From positions 744,001 through 808,000 of the forward strand of contig QYRS01000011.1 of assembly GCA_006503535.1 (NCBI GenBank): a DNA stretch of 64,000 bases, in the 5' to 3' direction. Position 1 is the first letter of the stretch. The number at the start of each line of letters is the position of its first letter. The stretch is from Arthrinium phaeospermum. Its lineage: Eukaryota > Ascomycota > Sordariomycetes > Amphisphaeriales > Apiosporaceae. The notes under the pieces were generated by a model, which saw only the letters and a list, made by a program, of their open reading frames with translations, was not told the origin of the DNA and searched no databases. Both the position numbers and the translations under genes were made by a program. This document shows positions 27,001-39,551 of the stretch, one piece after another.

Positions 27001-28485
27001 GCCAAGAACGTCGAAAACTATCCGGGTGTCCTTCCGCGGGTGGCGCATACCGACTCGCATGCTTAAGAACGGCTTCCCCGTCCTGATGAGTACAGCTATA
27101 GGGAATTCGGAATAGTCAAGTCTGCGCGTAAAACTCTCATCGTATACTTCCCATTTCGGCAGTACATCAAGCCCTACTCCATAGTCGCCATCGACCTCGT
27201 TTGGATCCACAAAGAGTTCCCTCGCGGCGGCGTTCATGACAGGAGCACTGCCATCCTTCCACATGCCAAGAATTGGCATTTGCGTATTGTCCAAGAGCGC
27301 ATCTTTGATGGTAGTCATTTTCTGGAGTAAGGTCGGCGTGCTGCTAAGCGATGTTCTCGATGGGGGGCCCAAAGGTGGGAAAGGACTGGACGACATGGAA
27401 ACCGCGCTTGGGCTGACTCTATAAAGCGGAGAGCCGGAGTCGTGACCGGAGCCGGCCGAAGGTGGGTTCGAGTTCGAAATCGTCCTGCGATCAGCGGCCT
27501 CCAAGACCGACATCGATGGACGAGGTACCGACTTCCGTGGCGGAGGTGGGTGGGTGGCAGCGGTTTCGGTACTGGTAAACGTTAAGACAAAGTACGTCTG
27601 GTTATCCTCAACCTCAAATATGGTGACTATCATCTTTGCATAGACTTGGTTGGCCGACTTTTTCGTGGCTGGGTGAGCTGGTCTGGCAGTGGCCTGTGAC
27701 GTGACAACGACTTCAATGGCCGAGTTGGGTGGCGGCGACGAGTTCGGACCGGCAAAGCCAGAGAACCCCTCATTCTGGCTGCGATGGCTGTTTTCAGGTG
27801 TGCTGGGAACGGCGTCGCTCGCCTTGGCGCCTTTTGAGGTAGGAATGGCGTCGCCTACAGCAGCCTCGGACTTGCAGAGGGTAGGACTGCTATCCCGTTT
27901 GGCATGCATCTCGCTCACCAAGGAGTCCAGCAGCGATTCCCAGGATACCCACACAGGCCGACCATCTTGAAGCATGTCAACGCCAACTTGGGGTAAGGTC
28001 TGGCCCCGGAGTCTTTCGAAGGCTGTTGGGCCATCGTCTGCCAGATCAGCTGACTCGCCGGTCATTCCTAGCAGCCGACCCATCGCCTCGTTTGCCAAGA
28101 CCACGGTCTTGAGATTGTTCAAGACCAGTAGAGGAACGGGTAAGTATTGCATCGTGGAGAAGGCGAGCTGCCCCGGCGAGATGTAGGGCATCGATAGCCT
28201 AAAGGGACTTGCCGATGCCGATCTTCTGCCCTTGGGGGACATGATTGGCGTGTCTCGCAGGGAACGATTCGTGCTCATGGCCGCCAGTGCGCCGTCGTGA
28301 CTCCGTGCGATCTCGGGCAGCCGACGGGCGCGTTGTGGAATGTTCTCGTTCGGAGGCGAGGAATCTGGCAGAGGGGTCGACAGCGGATCGCTGAAAGGCG
28401 AGGGCTCCAAGGCCATCGGTCCCGGGCTCGACGAGCGCGTGTGGCCGGAGTTGTGAGCACGTAAGGGAGGAGGTTCGGGTGCCAT
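24062..28485 (-). CDS. PAS-containing hybrid histidine kinase
   Basis: Four exons (28485-26214, 26154-25931, 25864-24939, 24884-24062) encode about 1414 residues. It is a hybrid sensor kinase feeding the HPt phosphorelay. Order: Pro/Ser-rich N-terminus; a PAS-like region near residues 100-180; a second polar linker; a PAS_3/PAC module with FNSRWYDYTGLSPDD and YRCRSKDGEWRW; a third PAS-like segment; HisKA with FLAN|MSHEIRTP (phospho-acceptor His about 835); HATPase with DSGIGI and GGTGLGL; and REC with ILMDVQMP (Asp about 1189) and LAKPVKSK. There are no membrane segments, so it is likely soluble. Group IV (Fos1/TcsA-like) is a guess from the H-box. The ATG at 28485 has a good context, but coding-like codons continue upstream to about 28570 after a possible acceptor TTTAG, so a further 5' exon is possible. 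Confidence 0.9.
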
Positions 28486-31400
28486 TGTGTCGTCGAGCGC
28501 CGCGGCCCCTAAGGGATTGAAGGGGAGTTCAAACGAGAGCCCATCAACGGTTGGCGGTGCAGGCAAAGGTACCTAAACATGCGGGAAAGTGGGAAGGGAT
28601 GGGATCAGGGGTGACGTCGTGTGGCAGAGTACAGGTGTGTGCGCTATACGCTGGAGAGTTTGTTTGAGTTGCTGCTCGAGACCGAAGCTCAGACGAAGGA
28701 GCTTTGCCAGACTGACAGGCTTTGCGATGGTTGCAAGAAGCACCGAGAGCACTTGAGAGCAACCGAACAACCGAAATCGTTGGACTGAGCAGAAGGAAGT
28801 GTGCCGTCGTTTGTAAGATCTAGACCCTAGATTTAGTGGAGAGCTGCTGGGTCTGGGCTGGGCCTTTTGCAAGCAAGGTCTTGGAGCCAGTGGACTGGCT
28901 GGAAGAATATGCTGGAGTTGCTGCACAAGGGCCGATTGTGGTGGTGGTTGACCCCCCAGCAACGATCAGTCAAAGCCTTTTTTCTTTTCCGTGCCTCGAA
29001 GTCTGCAAGTCTGGATGGCTGAGTCCAGTTCAGGCTCTGACGATGCCGAAAGTTTTTGGAAAACTGGTCGTTTCGGTATGCCCTGCTACGCTACAATATT
29101 CTCTCGGCCGTCCAGAAGATAGTGGGATGGGATGGGATGGTGTCCATCAAATGTACCAAACATTCAAGCTTGAAGGATCCCCCCGGTCTGATCATGGCGG
29201 GGGTGTGATGTAACTGCAGGTAGGGCGGCGAAGACCAAAACGCTGCCGTACCGTGGCGGCGACCCAGTTATTTGCTCAGAGAGATGACATGGATGTCGGT
29301 AGTGTGAGGAGCTAGTCTTTTCAGCTGTTCGTACTGTAGAAGCAGCATGTGCTGTGGATGGATTTGCTTAGCTACATATGTAGGCTACGCTGCTACGGTC
29401 TACCCAAGGCCGGGCCGGGCTGGTGAGCCCTATGGTAGGCTGCCCAAGGAGGCGGTATATGATATTATAGAGTTGTATAGGCTTGTCGGGACATAGGGCA
29501 AGCAGCCGATCACGGTTATGATATACATATGTGCCCATATGTGGATATATCCCCAGAATTCATTCGTACTGTACGTATGTAGGCCATGTATCAGCTGCGG
29601 CAGGGGGCAAGCGGAATGGGGTGTTTGATTGCCCCATTGTGTAAGGTAAGGTACAGTAAGTACTACCTATCTAGGTGGTAGGGAATACCTATCAGATGCT
29701 GGTACACGTACATGATTGAGTGATGGTTAGGCATTAGGCATGACTTTGGACGAACCCAGCACCAACACACAAAGGCATGCGAGACAGAGGCTGGCTGGAC
29801 CGGCGTGTAGGAATCCCATGTTGATACCTAACTTGCGCTGTCTGCAAACTTCCGGATTGACCATTGACCGGCATTAGGTATTACCGCCAGCACTTAACAA
29901 AGTGGGATGCGCTGCACTGCCCACCATTTTGCAACTAACAGTTGCAGCCTACCGGTGCGGTGTGCTGGGAAGTGGCCGTTTGCAGTCCCCGTGCCCCGAT
30001 TCCTAAACATACCAACATTGAAAACTAACAGAAAAAGTGGTTCACCTATATCTGCTATCCAAACGAGGGCATATGTACGTATGTATTACAAATGCCCATG
30101 GTGTGTACATTGATCAATGCTTTCACGCCGAAGCCATTTCATCTGGCCACCATTCCTCCATTCATCGCATAGACGGCACCGGGCTCGCAGCAAGATCGGG
30201 GTTGTGGAAGCCAACTCGCCTAGTATCGTGCCCTAAAGTAGCTAACCAACATGGCAGCAGCTAGGTCACGCGGTGTTGCCCAGTAGCAAGCAGCGTGGCA
30301 GGTGGAATGGGGACTGGTTGCTCGATCGTATCGCATGCGAGCATGCGCAGCATGGCAAACATGGGCTACTGCTCTTTCGATGCTGTACCTAATTCTCAGC
30401 ATCCATCAATCGTTGTTGCGGACCTGTGCTAAAGCGGGGGGGCCTTTTTAGAATAGCCCGGGCTTGTCCCAAGGGGGAAAAGTCGGTGGGTGCCATGCGT
30501 ATTATGAATCCCGTACCTCTGGAATGGCTGATCGCATGCATATTGGGAAAGAAATGGATCGCCGATCAATGCCGGCCTGGCCACATCTAGTCTGGAATTC
30601 CCCCCCGAACGGCTCGCCAGCTCGCCCTTAGCCGTTTAGCGTCGCAAACCATAGGATGCGGCCGCAATTGAAAACCAGTATGGCATGATCGCGTCGCTGA
30701 GGCTTTTGCCTAGGTACCTACCTACCATTTCTTGGCTCAAACATTGAAAGAAGGCGAGGCCGACGGGGGGGCTGGGAAAACACCAGGAAAAAGAAAGGTG
30801 AAGCGGGAATTCGATGCTGTCGCGATACACCAGACGAAGACCTAAAATTAAAATACAGGAGGGCGAGTGTAAACCTAATCTGAGGACAGACATGCATAAC
30901 GACTGAGATTACATCAAGCGCACGCAGGTAGGCGCAGTGTTAGTTAAATGTGAGACGTACGGGAATACTGCAAGTCGCAGTTAAGGCTCTGCTCTGGTAA
31001 CCTTATTGAATAAGAGCTCTGCCTGGGGCAGGCCTGGGGTCTAGGCCCGGCCACTGCCTCTTCTGAACGACATCGTGGCCGCCCGCAGCATACGATTGCA
31101 TACGATAACAGGGGACGGCCAGGGAAGAGCTACCTAGTCGTCAATAGTAGAGGACTGCTGCTGGGTCCTCTACCGAGGGGAAATCAAGTTTTATAGGAAA
31201 CTCTAATTGACCACACGTACTAAATCCGCTCGAGTTTGCAGATCGACATGTGCCCGCCAGGAAATATTTTAGTACTACTACTAGCTGTGCACAGTTGGGT
31301 CCAAGCAAACACTTCCGACGGCCACCGGGAAAAGTTTGCGATAGTTTCACTTGACACCTCGTTGCGCCCTTCCGACAGGGCATCATGCCAGGATTCTGCA

Positions 31401-32002
31401 AGGTACACACACACGATGCACCCGGAGGACGAAGCCTTCAATGTTCTTAGACCCGGGGTAGTCGACCTTGGCGTCTGTGTCAGAGAAGAAAGCCCGGGCA
31501 TGCGACCTTGCAAATCATTACTCCCTTGGGGTTTGATATGTTGGGGGTTCAGTCAGCGGCTTTCTTCAAGCTGGCTCGCTTCTATTAGTATCATCTGATA
31601 ATGATAAGACCCCCCTTCGGGTGTGCATTGAAGAATAGGGAATCTGCACCTCGATTTTTCGAGAAGTCATGACAATTGCATACCTACTCTGCCCTGCACC
31701 TGGACGCTGAACGGAACATGCCAGAGTCGTGCGGAGTACCGTCCGTCATGAGGAACGAGAAATCTCGGCGTTGCAGGGGTCAACCAATCTGCTTGCTTGA
31801 GGATTGCGCGATCGACCCCCGCATTGTGCCAATCCCATGAGAAAAGAGACCAAACGTGGGTGAGTGGTGAGCATCGTGACCACTTCTCTGATTTTCTTCT
31901 CTTTCTCTCCATGATAGCTGCGCAGTGATGGTATGGTGTCAAACTGAATACAAGAAGAAAAATGTCCTCACGTCAGTTCGCGGAGGCACCAAGCCGAAAG
32001 AA
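28486..32002. other. Intergenic, 3.5 kb between kinase and Zn2Cys6 genes
   Basis: No gene is supported. The part next to the kinase may contain its leader or a missed first exon. A CCTAGGTACC-type palindromic run is at 30709-30726. A 116-codon frame at 31248-31598 begins with a signal-peptide-like stretch but has no known relatives that I recognise. Confidence 0.5.
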
Positions 32003-33934
32003 ATGAAATCAACGAGGTCGAATTTGGTGAAGCGCGCCTGTAAGCACCCTTGATTGGCCCCATTGATTAATACTTACGCATCGTGTCGCTGGTTTGCCGA
32101 GGATGTCGGGTGTTGTGTGTGTTGGCGGATGAAGGGTGGGTAGCGTTTTACATTGCGCACCACATTCATTACTGCATCTTTCATCAGTCCCTGTCTTTAC
32201 TGTAACCACGCAGTCTAACGTCCGAGCCTCTCTCTAGGTGATGCGTGCAAGATTCGCAAGATCAAATGTTCGGAGACCTCGCCGTGCAATGGTTGCACGG
32301 CCTCTGGCATCGCCTGCACGTTCAAGAAGCTGCAAGCAACACGGGGCCCACGTAGTTTGCGCGCCAAGACCATCAAGAAGATCTCAGAGACACAAGTTGA
32401 CGGCAGCAGCCAAGAAGACACTTCCATCCAGGACCGGTCAACAGAACCGGCGTTCCAGCCAGTCCTGGCCCCTGATTGTGCAGAGGCAGAACCAGGGCCG
32501 GGTTACGGAAGTCACATAAGCTCACTACTTCAAGCTCTCGACGTCTATCAGCTGCGCCTCTATCCGATCTGGCCTATCATCAATGTCGAAGAGATCCGCA
32601 ATGGACTAGTCTCTGTGCATGCGGCCTCCTATATACTGCTGGCAACGGCCATCCGCTTGGCCACTGTAGCCCAGTTGCAAGGAGAGGCTATCTCGCCAGA
32701 CGACGTGCCTCCTTCCAGTCTGGAACACTGTGACTCTCTGGATCTGAACGGGCTACGCATCTCGTTCTTCTTGCACATCTATCACGAGAATCAATCGCCC
32801 GGTGGGGGGAAATCCCTGATCTACCTGAGGCAGGCCCTCACGCTAGCCCAAATCTTGAGGCTGGATAGAGAAGCATCCTACGCCGGACTTCAGGAATCGG
32901 AGCAGGAGATGCGCAGACGGGTACTGTGGCTTCTGTTTGTCACCGAAAGAGGTGTAGCCATGCTACACAAGTTGCCCGTACTACTGAAACCGAACGTTGG
33001 TTTTCCGGTCCCGGGGAGCCACGATAGGACCAATGTTTTGCCCGCCTTCCTGAAACTTGTCAATCTATTCTGGGTCTTTGACCAATCCGGTGTCTTCGAG
33101 ATCCTGCAGAATTCCGACTCGGATCTATCCAACATGACGGCCACCGCCCGGGATTGCCTGGATATACTGCAAACCCGGCTCCAGGACAGTGCGGCGGATT
33201 ACGAGCCAAGCAACGACATCCAAAAGGCCGACATCTTTGTCACCCGGCAGTGGATGCGCGCAGTGCTTTGGCGGGCGGCAGCGAAGCTGGGTGCCACCTT
33301 AACCATCAACCCGGTCCTGGTCGGGAGGGAGTTCCTGGAGTTTGTCTCGAAGCTGCCCCAAGCCGCGCTCGAAGCCCACGGCCCGACCATCGAGGCCAAA
33401 ACCTACGACATCGCGACCGCCGTGATCGACGCCGCCGTCAACGACCAAACGCTAGCGACCTCTTCGGTTGACCGTCCCGAGGAGGTCCTCCAGGGCTTGC
33501 AGAGCCTCCTTTCGTCCTCGCGCGGCGGGAACAAGGCGTTGCTTGCCTCACTTTACTTCAAAATGGCCTCCACGCCGCTAGAGCTGCCCCCTGTCCTGCC
33601 AGGCCCGCGCATCGTCGAAGACGTTACGGACGACGACGCACAATTGGTCTCCGCGGGGTCTCCAAGCGGGCCGGCTATACTACCTTCGGCGTGGGCTGAT
33701 CTCGAGGACATCCTCGCCAATTCGAGTTTTCTTCGGACACCGTCAGGCACGGCGTCGCCCAATTACCATTCAATAGAGCAGCAGAACCAACAGATGTCGT
33801 GGGCTCCACTGGACTTCAGCACGCCGCTAATGCGAACTCCCTCGCCGTTGGATCGCGTGCTCTTCGATCAGTGCCAGACTAGCATGGAAGGCATTGTACC
33901 ACAGCATGTCTGGACCGAGCCACCGCCGTCTTGA
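32003..33934 (+). CDS. Zn2Cys6 transcription factor
   Basis: Two exons, 32003-32039 and 32238-33934, encode 577 residues. The tiny first exon supplies MKSTRSNLVKRA plus one base of the first Cys codon. Joined, the DNA-binding domain reads CDACKIRKIKC, then CNGC, then C39, giving ligands C13, C16, C23, C29, C32 and C39, a perfect CX2CX6CX5CX2CX6C Gal4-type cluster. RGPRSLRAKTIKK follows as a basic linker. The middle region (QLRLYPIWPIINVEEI, LLATAIRLATVAQL, SLIYLRQALTLAQIL, RRRVLWLLFVTERG) matches the fungal-specific transcription-factor domain. The C-terminus is polar with possible activation segments. Regulators of this general type often control sugar or secondary metabolism. Which genes this one controls is unknown, though the aldo-keto reductase and oxidase downstream are candidates. 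Confidence 0.87.
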
Positions 33935-35362
33935 TTGTGGTCGATTCGCAGAACAAAAATTTCACCTCAAGTAAGCCCTCGTGTCAGCCCGAATCGGGCA
34001 CCACCAGAGAGCAGGCTTGTAGGTATAGCATGTCGGACATTGCACTGGTAGTGGACCACCACAGTGTTTATAGAGTGGAGTCGAGTGACGACGACTACCT
34101 AACGGCCAATTCTTGGTTTATAGTGCCGCTGTACCATGACGACTCTCGCACAGAATCTCGCGAGCTCGCGAGCCCACAGCCGAGACGATACGGAAGTTGC
34201 CCATATGGTCGGCCCTTTCGGTTTCAGCCGAGAACCGCAAAGCAAGGACCAGCTCGGCGCAACGTCTTTTCCAGGGGCCCCCTGGCGGGACTACTGACAA
34301 TAAGGGTCCAGAGGGCGTGGCATTTTGCGATGAACGCCCAACATCCACTCTTGGCAAGCCTTGCTTCAACCGTGACGCATCAGCAGCCCGAGCCCAGTCC
34401 ACATGGGAAACGGGGCTTACCACAAGAACGACATGAAATTGAATGCAGGTCAAGATTCATAGATTCCAGATTCCAGATTCCAGATTCCAGATTCAAAATC
34501 CAACCGGCTTCCCCGGAATCAAGGGAAGGAGACAACACACCAATCGCGTGACTTGGCTGCCCACACCATGAAGGCATGTGAAGATAGCCTCGCGAGTCGG
34601 GATCGGTTCAGGCGCATGGCGAGGAATACTAGACATGAATCAATAGTAGCTGCACGGCCGCGTGCCATGTGGCTAGCACGCAAATATGCCAACCTGTCCG
34701 CAATTCTTAACTATTACTAGTGAATGTGTGCATGTGGGATCGGATCATGACCCACATCCACCCACTAGCAGCAGGCTCTTGGTACCGAGATCAAAGTAGG
34801 CTCTTTTCATAGTCTTCATTTTCAAGAAAACCGTTGAACTCGGGCGGGAATGTGCAATACTCGTAATGACCTCATCAGATATGAGTTATACCGAGATCAT
34901 CCATGAATCTCATGAAGTTGGCTGGTTGGGGCATTGGAGCGATGAGCTCATCATAGCGACCCCGCCCCGTGTTGATTTGAGCATCCGACCAAAGTCAACT
35001 CGGAGGTTTCTCAAAAACAAAGCTCTGTTGTACACAAGGTCGAGCTCGTCTTGGAGATTTGCGGGAATGCAACCCATCCCAAGATATCAGAGCATGGGAC
35101 CTTTAGAGGTATGCAATGCAGATATATGCGATGAGAATGAATCCATCTTCGCTGTCCAAGGAGTTACCCGTCCCTAATTGGTTCCCCGCACCCCGCATCT
35201 CATGTTCGATGTCGTGATTTCGTCTCCGAGATTTGCTCCGGGAGATTGGAGAATTGGGGTTTTGCACGCAGTATATTCGGAGTAGACCTCATCCCTTTTC
35301 TTGTGTCAGAAGAACGCGAGAACTCACTCAATATTTGATATAATCAGTATTTCAACCTAAAA
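33935..35362. other. Intergenic, 1.4 kb
   Basis: No gene is supported. Frames at 33931-34551 (TTG start) and 34866-35177 resemble nothing I know. A short heptamer tandem repeat at 34461-34494 is listed separately. The right end is the aldo-keto reductase promoter. Confidence 0.5.
34461..34494 (+). repeat. Heptamer tandem repeat, AGATTCC x about 4.9
   Basis: Four exact AGATTCC units start at 34461, 34468, 34475 and 34482, with a partial fifth. A related AGATTCAT lies just before. It is a small minisatellite in noncoding DNA. Confidence 0.85.
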
Positions 35363-36673
35363 ATGGCGTGGGAAGAACCTCGAAAGACCGGTATGGTATA
35401 CCGCCGCCTAGGCAACTCGGGACTCCATGTCTCGGCTATCGGCTTGGGTGGCTGGCTCACATATGGCGGCCACGTTGGCGACGGTAAGTTGGCCACCATG
35501 CTGCCAGGGGTACACTTCGTCAAGACTCTCTAACTGGATGGTAACAGAGAAAACGTTTGAATGCATGAAGCAGGCTTATGACCTTGGCGTCAACTTCTTC
35601 GATACCGCTGAGAAGTGAGCCCGTCGCTGCCCTTGACAGTTGCCATTTGGCATGATTACTAGGGGTAGGAGCTTACCCTTTTCTACTAGCTACACTGCCG
35701 GCAAATCAGAGATCGCCATGGGCAAGGCCATCCAGAAATTCGGATGGAAACGCAGCGATCTGGTCATCAGCACGAAGGTCAGGAGAGACCGCACCTCCCT
35801 TTTCTCCCTCGTGCCATTGTGAAAGCTTCAAGAAGGGAGAGAGAGAGAAAAGGAAGCATTTGATTTGACCATCCGACTGACTCGCAGAACTAGATCAACT
35901 GGGGTGCCGTCAACGGCGAGATCCTCATCAACAACCACGGCCTCTCGCGCAAGCACATCGTCGAGGGCCTCCGGGCCTCGCTCGACCGGCTGCAGCTCGA
36001 GTACGTCGACATCGTGTACGCGCACCGGCCGGACCGGCTGACGCCGATGGAGGAGACGGTGCGGGCCTTCAACCACGTCATCGAGCGGGGCATGGCCTTC
36101 TACTGGGGCACGTCCGAGTGGAGCGCCGACGAGATCCAGGAGGCGGCGGGCATCGCGCGGGAGCTGAAGCTGATCGGCCCCGTCGTCGAGCAGCCGCTCT
36201 ACAACATGCTGGACCGCCAGAAGGTCGAGGGCGAGTTCCAGCGGCTGTACCCGCGCCTCGGCCTGGGCCTCACCACCTTCAGCCCCATCAAGATGGGCCT
36301 GCTGAGCGGCAAGTACAACGAGGCCGCCGACGCGCCGCCCGCCGACTCGCGCTTCGGCGCCAGCCAGGACCGCTTCGCCGAGTTCATGCGCTCGCAGTAC
36401 GGCGGCGAGGACTGGCGCGGCAACATCGCCAAGGTGCGCCGGCTCAAGGCCGTCGCCGACAAGCTGGGCGTCACCCAGAGCCAGCTCGCCCTCGCCTGGT
36501 GCCTCAAGAACCCCAACGTCTCGGCCGTCATCACCGGCGCCAGCCGGCCCCAGCAGATCGTCGAGAACGTCCAGGCCCTCCGGATCCTCGACCAGCTGAC
36601 GCCCGAGGTGCTGGCCGAGATCGACGAGATCACGCAGAACAAGGTCTCGCTCGACCCCGCAAGGCAGGATTAA
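35363..36673 (+). CDS. Aldo-keto reductase, voltage-gated K+ channel beta-subunit type
   Basis: Four exons (35363-35483, 35548-35614, 35690-35777, 35894-36673) encode 351 residues. It is an NADP(H)-dependent aldo-keto reductase (AKR6/YakC-like) with the (alpha/beta)8 barrel. The catalytic tetrad is visible: Asp59 and Tyr64 in FFDTAENY, Lys92 in VISTK and His136 in YAHRPD. Other family blocks are YRRLGNSGLHVSAIGLGGW, INWGAVNGEILINNHGLSRKH, TFSPIKMGLLSGKYN and AWCLKNPNVSAVITGA. Length is normal for the subfamily. Fungal members reduce aldehydes and ketones; the physiological substrate is unknown. The last exon is strongly G+C-biased at wobble positions, producing a 290-codon antisense frame that I regard as a shadow. 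Confidence 0.92.
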
Positions 36674-37486
36674 GGGGAAAGCAAAATTCGGGGAGAGCAA
36701 ACTGTAACAGGAATTATCACTTCATGGAACATTAGAATATGCGACTGCCATTCGTCCAACACAAGACTCCATTACAGAAACCGCATTGACTTCTGATTGG
36801 TCTCGATGCAATAAGTAGTAGCTGGTCGAGGCCGATCCAATATGTGCCAAGATTGGTTTAACCGAATATCGCGAAGCTCGACAGCCCCAAGATCTACAGT
36901 CAATCCATTTCCGGATGCGGGGTGAGCTGGCGGTCTTTACTTTTCCTGCATGCCAATCCTACAGCAAATTGACCATATACTACAACTACATTCCACCTCT
37001 TACTGCCGTATAGTGCCGAATTCCGCGAGTATACTCTGCATACTGCCCCTTCTTCTAAACCGCGAAACAAATAAAAGAAATATGGCCAGTGTTCTTCACA
37101 GCACCCACTTTCGGTTGATGCAGCATTCGGGCTTGGGGGAGCATGCTCTGGATGTATAGGTGTAAGCGGGATCCAACCACGCCCAGGTCCGCCTCCACCT
37201 CCCATTGGTTCGTGTGTCTGACTGCATACTCGTCACACTCTATAATCGCCGGCACTCGTAGGCATACTCTGTGCGACCCCGCTTATGCACCATCCGTATA
37301 GGCACGGGATACTCTGGCCGGGGTGGGCGCCCAGCCAGCACTATATACGGCATATGGCTTTGCGGGGAAGCAACTCCCGAGACGGATCAAAGTAGTATAA
37401 AGAGCTGGAGTTGATTTCCCGTGTTGGATCCAAGTTCTGTGTTTTCTGTTCCATCAGATAGATACTGTTTGCTAGTGTTGCCCAAT
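36674..37486. other. Intergenic, 0.8 kb
   Basis: No gene is supported. This holds the aldo-keto reductase 3' region and the promoter of the flavin oxidase. A TATA-like ACTATATACGG lies near 37340. Confidence 0.5.
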
Positions 37487-39551
37487 ATGCATACCTGTAT
37501 CGTAAAGGCTGTTGTTGCCTTCTCCCTCGTCCTTTCGCTGGCTGATGCACGGCGACTAGATCTGGGGAAGCGGAGTAGTGCCGTTATCACCCGTGTGGCT
37601 ACGGACTCCGTCGCCGGGGCACCGTGGTTCGAGTACGAGAAACACCAGCTCGTCCATGACTCGGTTGGTTTTGACTCTGGGTCGGAGCTCCAACCCGGCG
37701 AGTGCAGGACTTTCCCCGGGGATAGCTCGTGGCCGTCGGAGAGCGACTGGTCTGATCTCAATGACCTTCTGAATGGCTCGCTCATACAGACAATTCCCGC
37801 TGCCGCATCCTGCTACAAGGATTGGGGTGTCTACGACAAAGAGCAGTGCGATGTGGTCAGGGCCAATTTCTCCAACCCCTATTTCCAGTAAGTCTGACCC
37901 CTCCTCCTGGATGTGCCTCCGGTATGAACGAAGACTAACCATACCACCAGTGAGGCGGATCCAACCTCGACCATGTGGCCAGTCTGGCAAGGGCGGTCCT
38001 GTCTCCCGACCGACGACCCAGACGGCACCTGCCGCCTGGGAGGGTACCCCGTCTACGCCGTCAACGTCAGCACCGTCGGCCACATCCAGGCCGCGCTGAC
38101 CTTTGCGCGCCGCCAGAACCTGCGGTTCGTCATCAAGAACACGGGCCACTGCTACCTGGGCAAGTCCAACGGCGCCGGCGCCCTGAGCGTCTGGATGCAC
38201 AACCTGAAGGACATCGAGTTCCTCCCGGACTACCAGAGCGGCGACGGGAGCAGCAGTGGGAGCTACCGCGGCACGGCCCTCAAGGTCGGCGCCGGCGTCA
38301 CGGTCCGCGAGGTCTATGAGGCGGCGCACCGGTACGGCGTCAGCGCCCTGGGCGGCATCTGCGAAAGCGTCGGCTTCGCGGGCGGCTATGTTGCGGGGGG
38401 TGGCCACACGCCGCTGTCTGGTCTCTATGGCATGGCCGCGGACCAGGCCCTGGCCTTTGAGGTCGTGACTGCCGACGGGGAATTTGTGACGGCAAGCGAG
38501 ACGTCCAATCCCGACCTGTACTGGGCATTACAGGGCGGAGGGGGCAGTACGTACGGCGTCGTGACCTCTGTCACTGTTCGGTAGGTCACATCAACAACAC
38601 ATATATCTGAGACTCTCCCACGAACTTCGGTAAAACTGACAAAACTTCTTTAGAGTACACCCCAAGATCCATAGTGTCATGTCGACGTTCGATTTCAAGA
38701 CGTCCCCCACCCTCTCCAACGAGACCTTCTTCGCCGGGATCCGGGCCTACCTGGAGTACTTCATCCCCTTCACCGACGCGGGCACCTACTCCTACTTCGC
38801 CATCGTCTTCGCCAACGGCACCTACACGTTCCAGATGCAGCCCTTCTTCGCGCCCAACCACACCCTGGCCTCCTTCCAGCGCCTCGCCCAGCCGCTGTTC
38901 GACCGGTGGGCCGCGCTGGGCATCGACATCGCGCCCAACACGACGGCCTACGACGCCTTCCTGCCGGCCTACCTCGACAACTGGAGCATGCAGACCGAGG
39001 TCGGCGCGTCCGTCGTGGGCGGCACCAACTCCCTGCCCAGCAACCGGCTCTTCCCGCGCGCCAACTTCGCGGACCCCGCGAAATTCAACGCCACCTGGGC
39101 CGCCATCGCGCACCACATGGCCGGCGGCCACCGCATCGTCGGCTACCACCAGGCCCCGCAGAACCGGCTGGGCGTCGACAACGGCGTGAGCTCCGCCTGG
39201 CGGTCCGTCGTCGCCTTCCTCATCACGGGCGCCGACATCCCCGCGGGAGCGACCGCGGCCCAGCTCGCGCAGGCCGGCGAGGACATCGACGCCATGATGG
39301 GGCCCTGGCGCGACGTGGCGCCCGCGGGCGAGGACGGCGGGGGCTCGTACCTGAACGAGGCCAACGTCATGGAGCCGGACTGGCAGGCGAGCTTCTACGG
39401 GGAGCAGTACCCGCGGCTGCTGCAGATCAAGCAGAAGTGGGATCCCGCGGGCGTCTTCTATGCTACGACGGGGGTGGGCAGCGAGGGGTGGGAACTCCGT
39501 ACGGAAGGGGAAGGGCTGCCGACGCAGAACGGTAGACTGTGTCGAGTGTAG
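37487..39551 (+). CDS. Secreted berberine-bridge-type FAD oxidoreductase
   Basis: Three exons (37487-37887, 37951-38580, 38654-39551) encode 642 residues. Residues 1-21 form a signal peptide (VKAVVAFSLVLSLADA), so the enzyme is probably secreted. The PCMH-type FAD-binding domain covers about residues 145-340. His200 in KNTGHCYLG and Cys271 in GGICESVGFAGGYVAGGGH match the two residues that carry bicovalently bound FAD in the berberine-bridge-enzyme family. The C-terminal BBE block is visible as SYLNEANVMEPDWQASFYG and WDPAGVFYATTGVGS. Such enzymes oxidise sugars, alcohols or alkaloid-like metabolites. Cys-rich N-terminal spacing and N-glycosylation sequons (NGS, NFS, NVS) fit secretion. The ATG at 37487 is chosen because the upstream extension starts at GTG. 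A role with the nearby regulator is speculative. Confidence 0.9.

Noticed and set aside
31248..31598. Possible small secreted protein of 116 codons
   Set aside because: The first 20 residues look signal-peptide-like, but the rest has no coding bias or conserved Cys pattern and the region is otherwise noncoding.
34866..35177. 103-codon + strand frame with ATG
   Set aside because: No homology recognised and codon use unlike the neighbouring genes.
35828..36700. 290-codon antisense frame over the aldo-keto reductase
   Set aside because: Shadow of the biased last exon; no recognisable motif.
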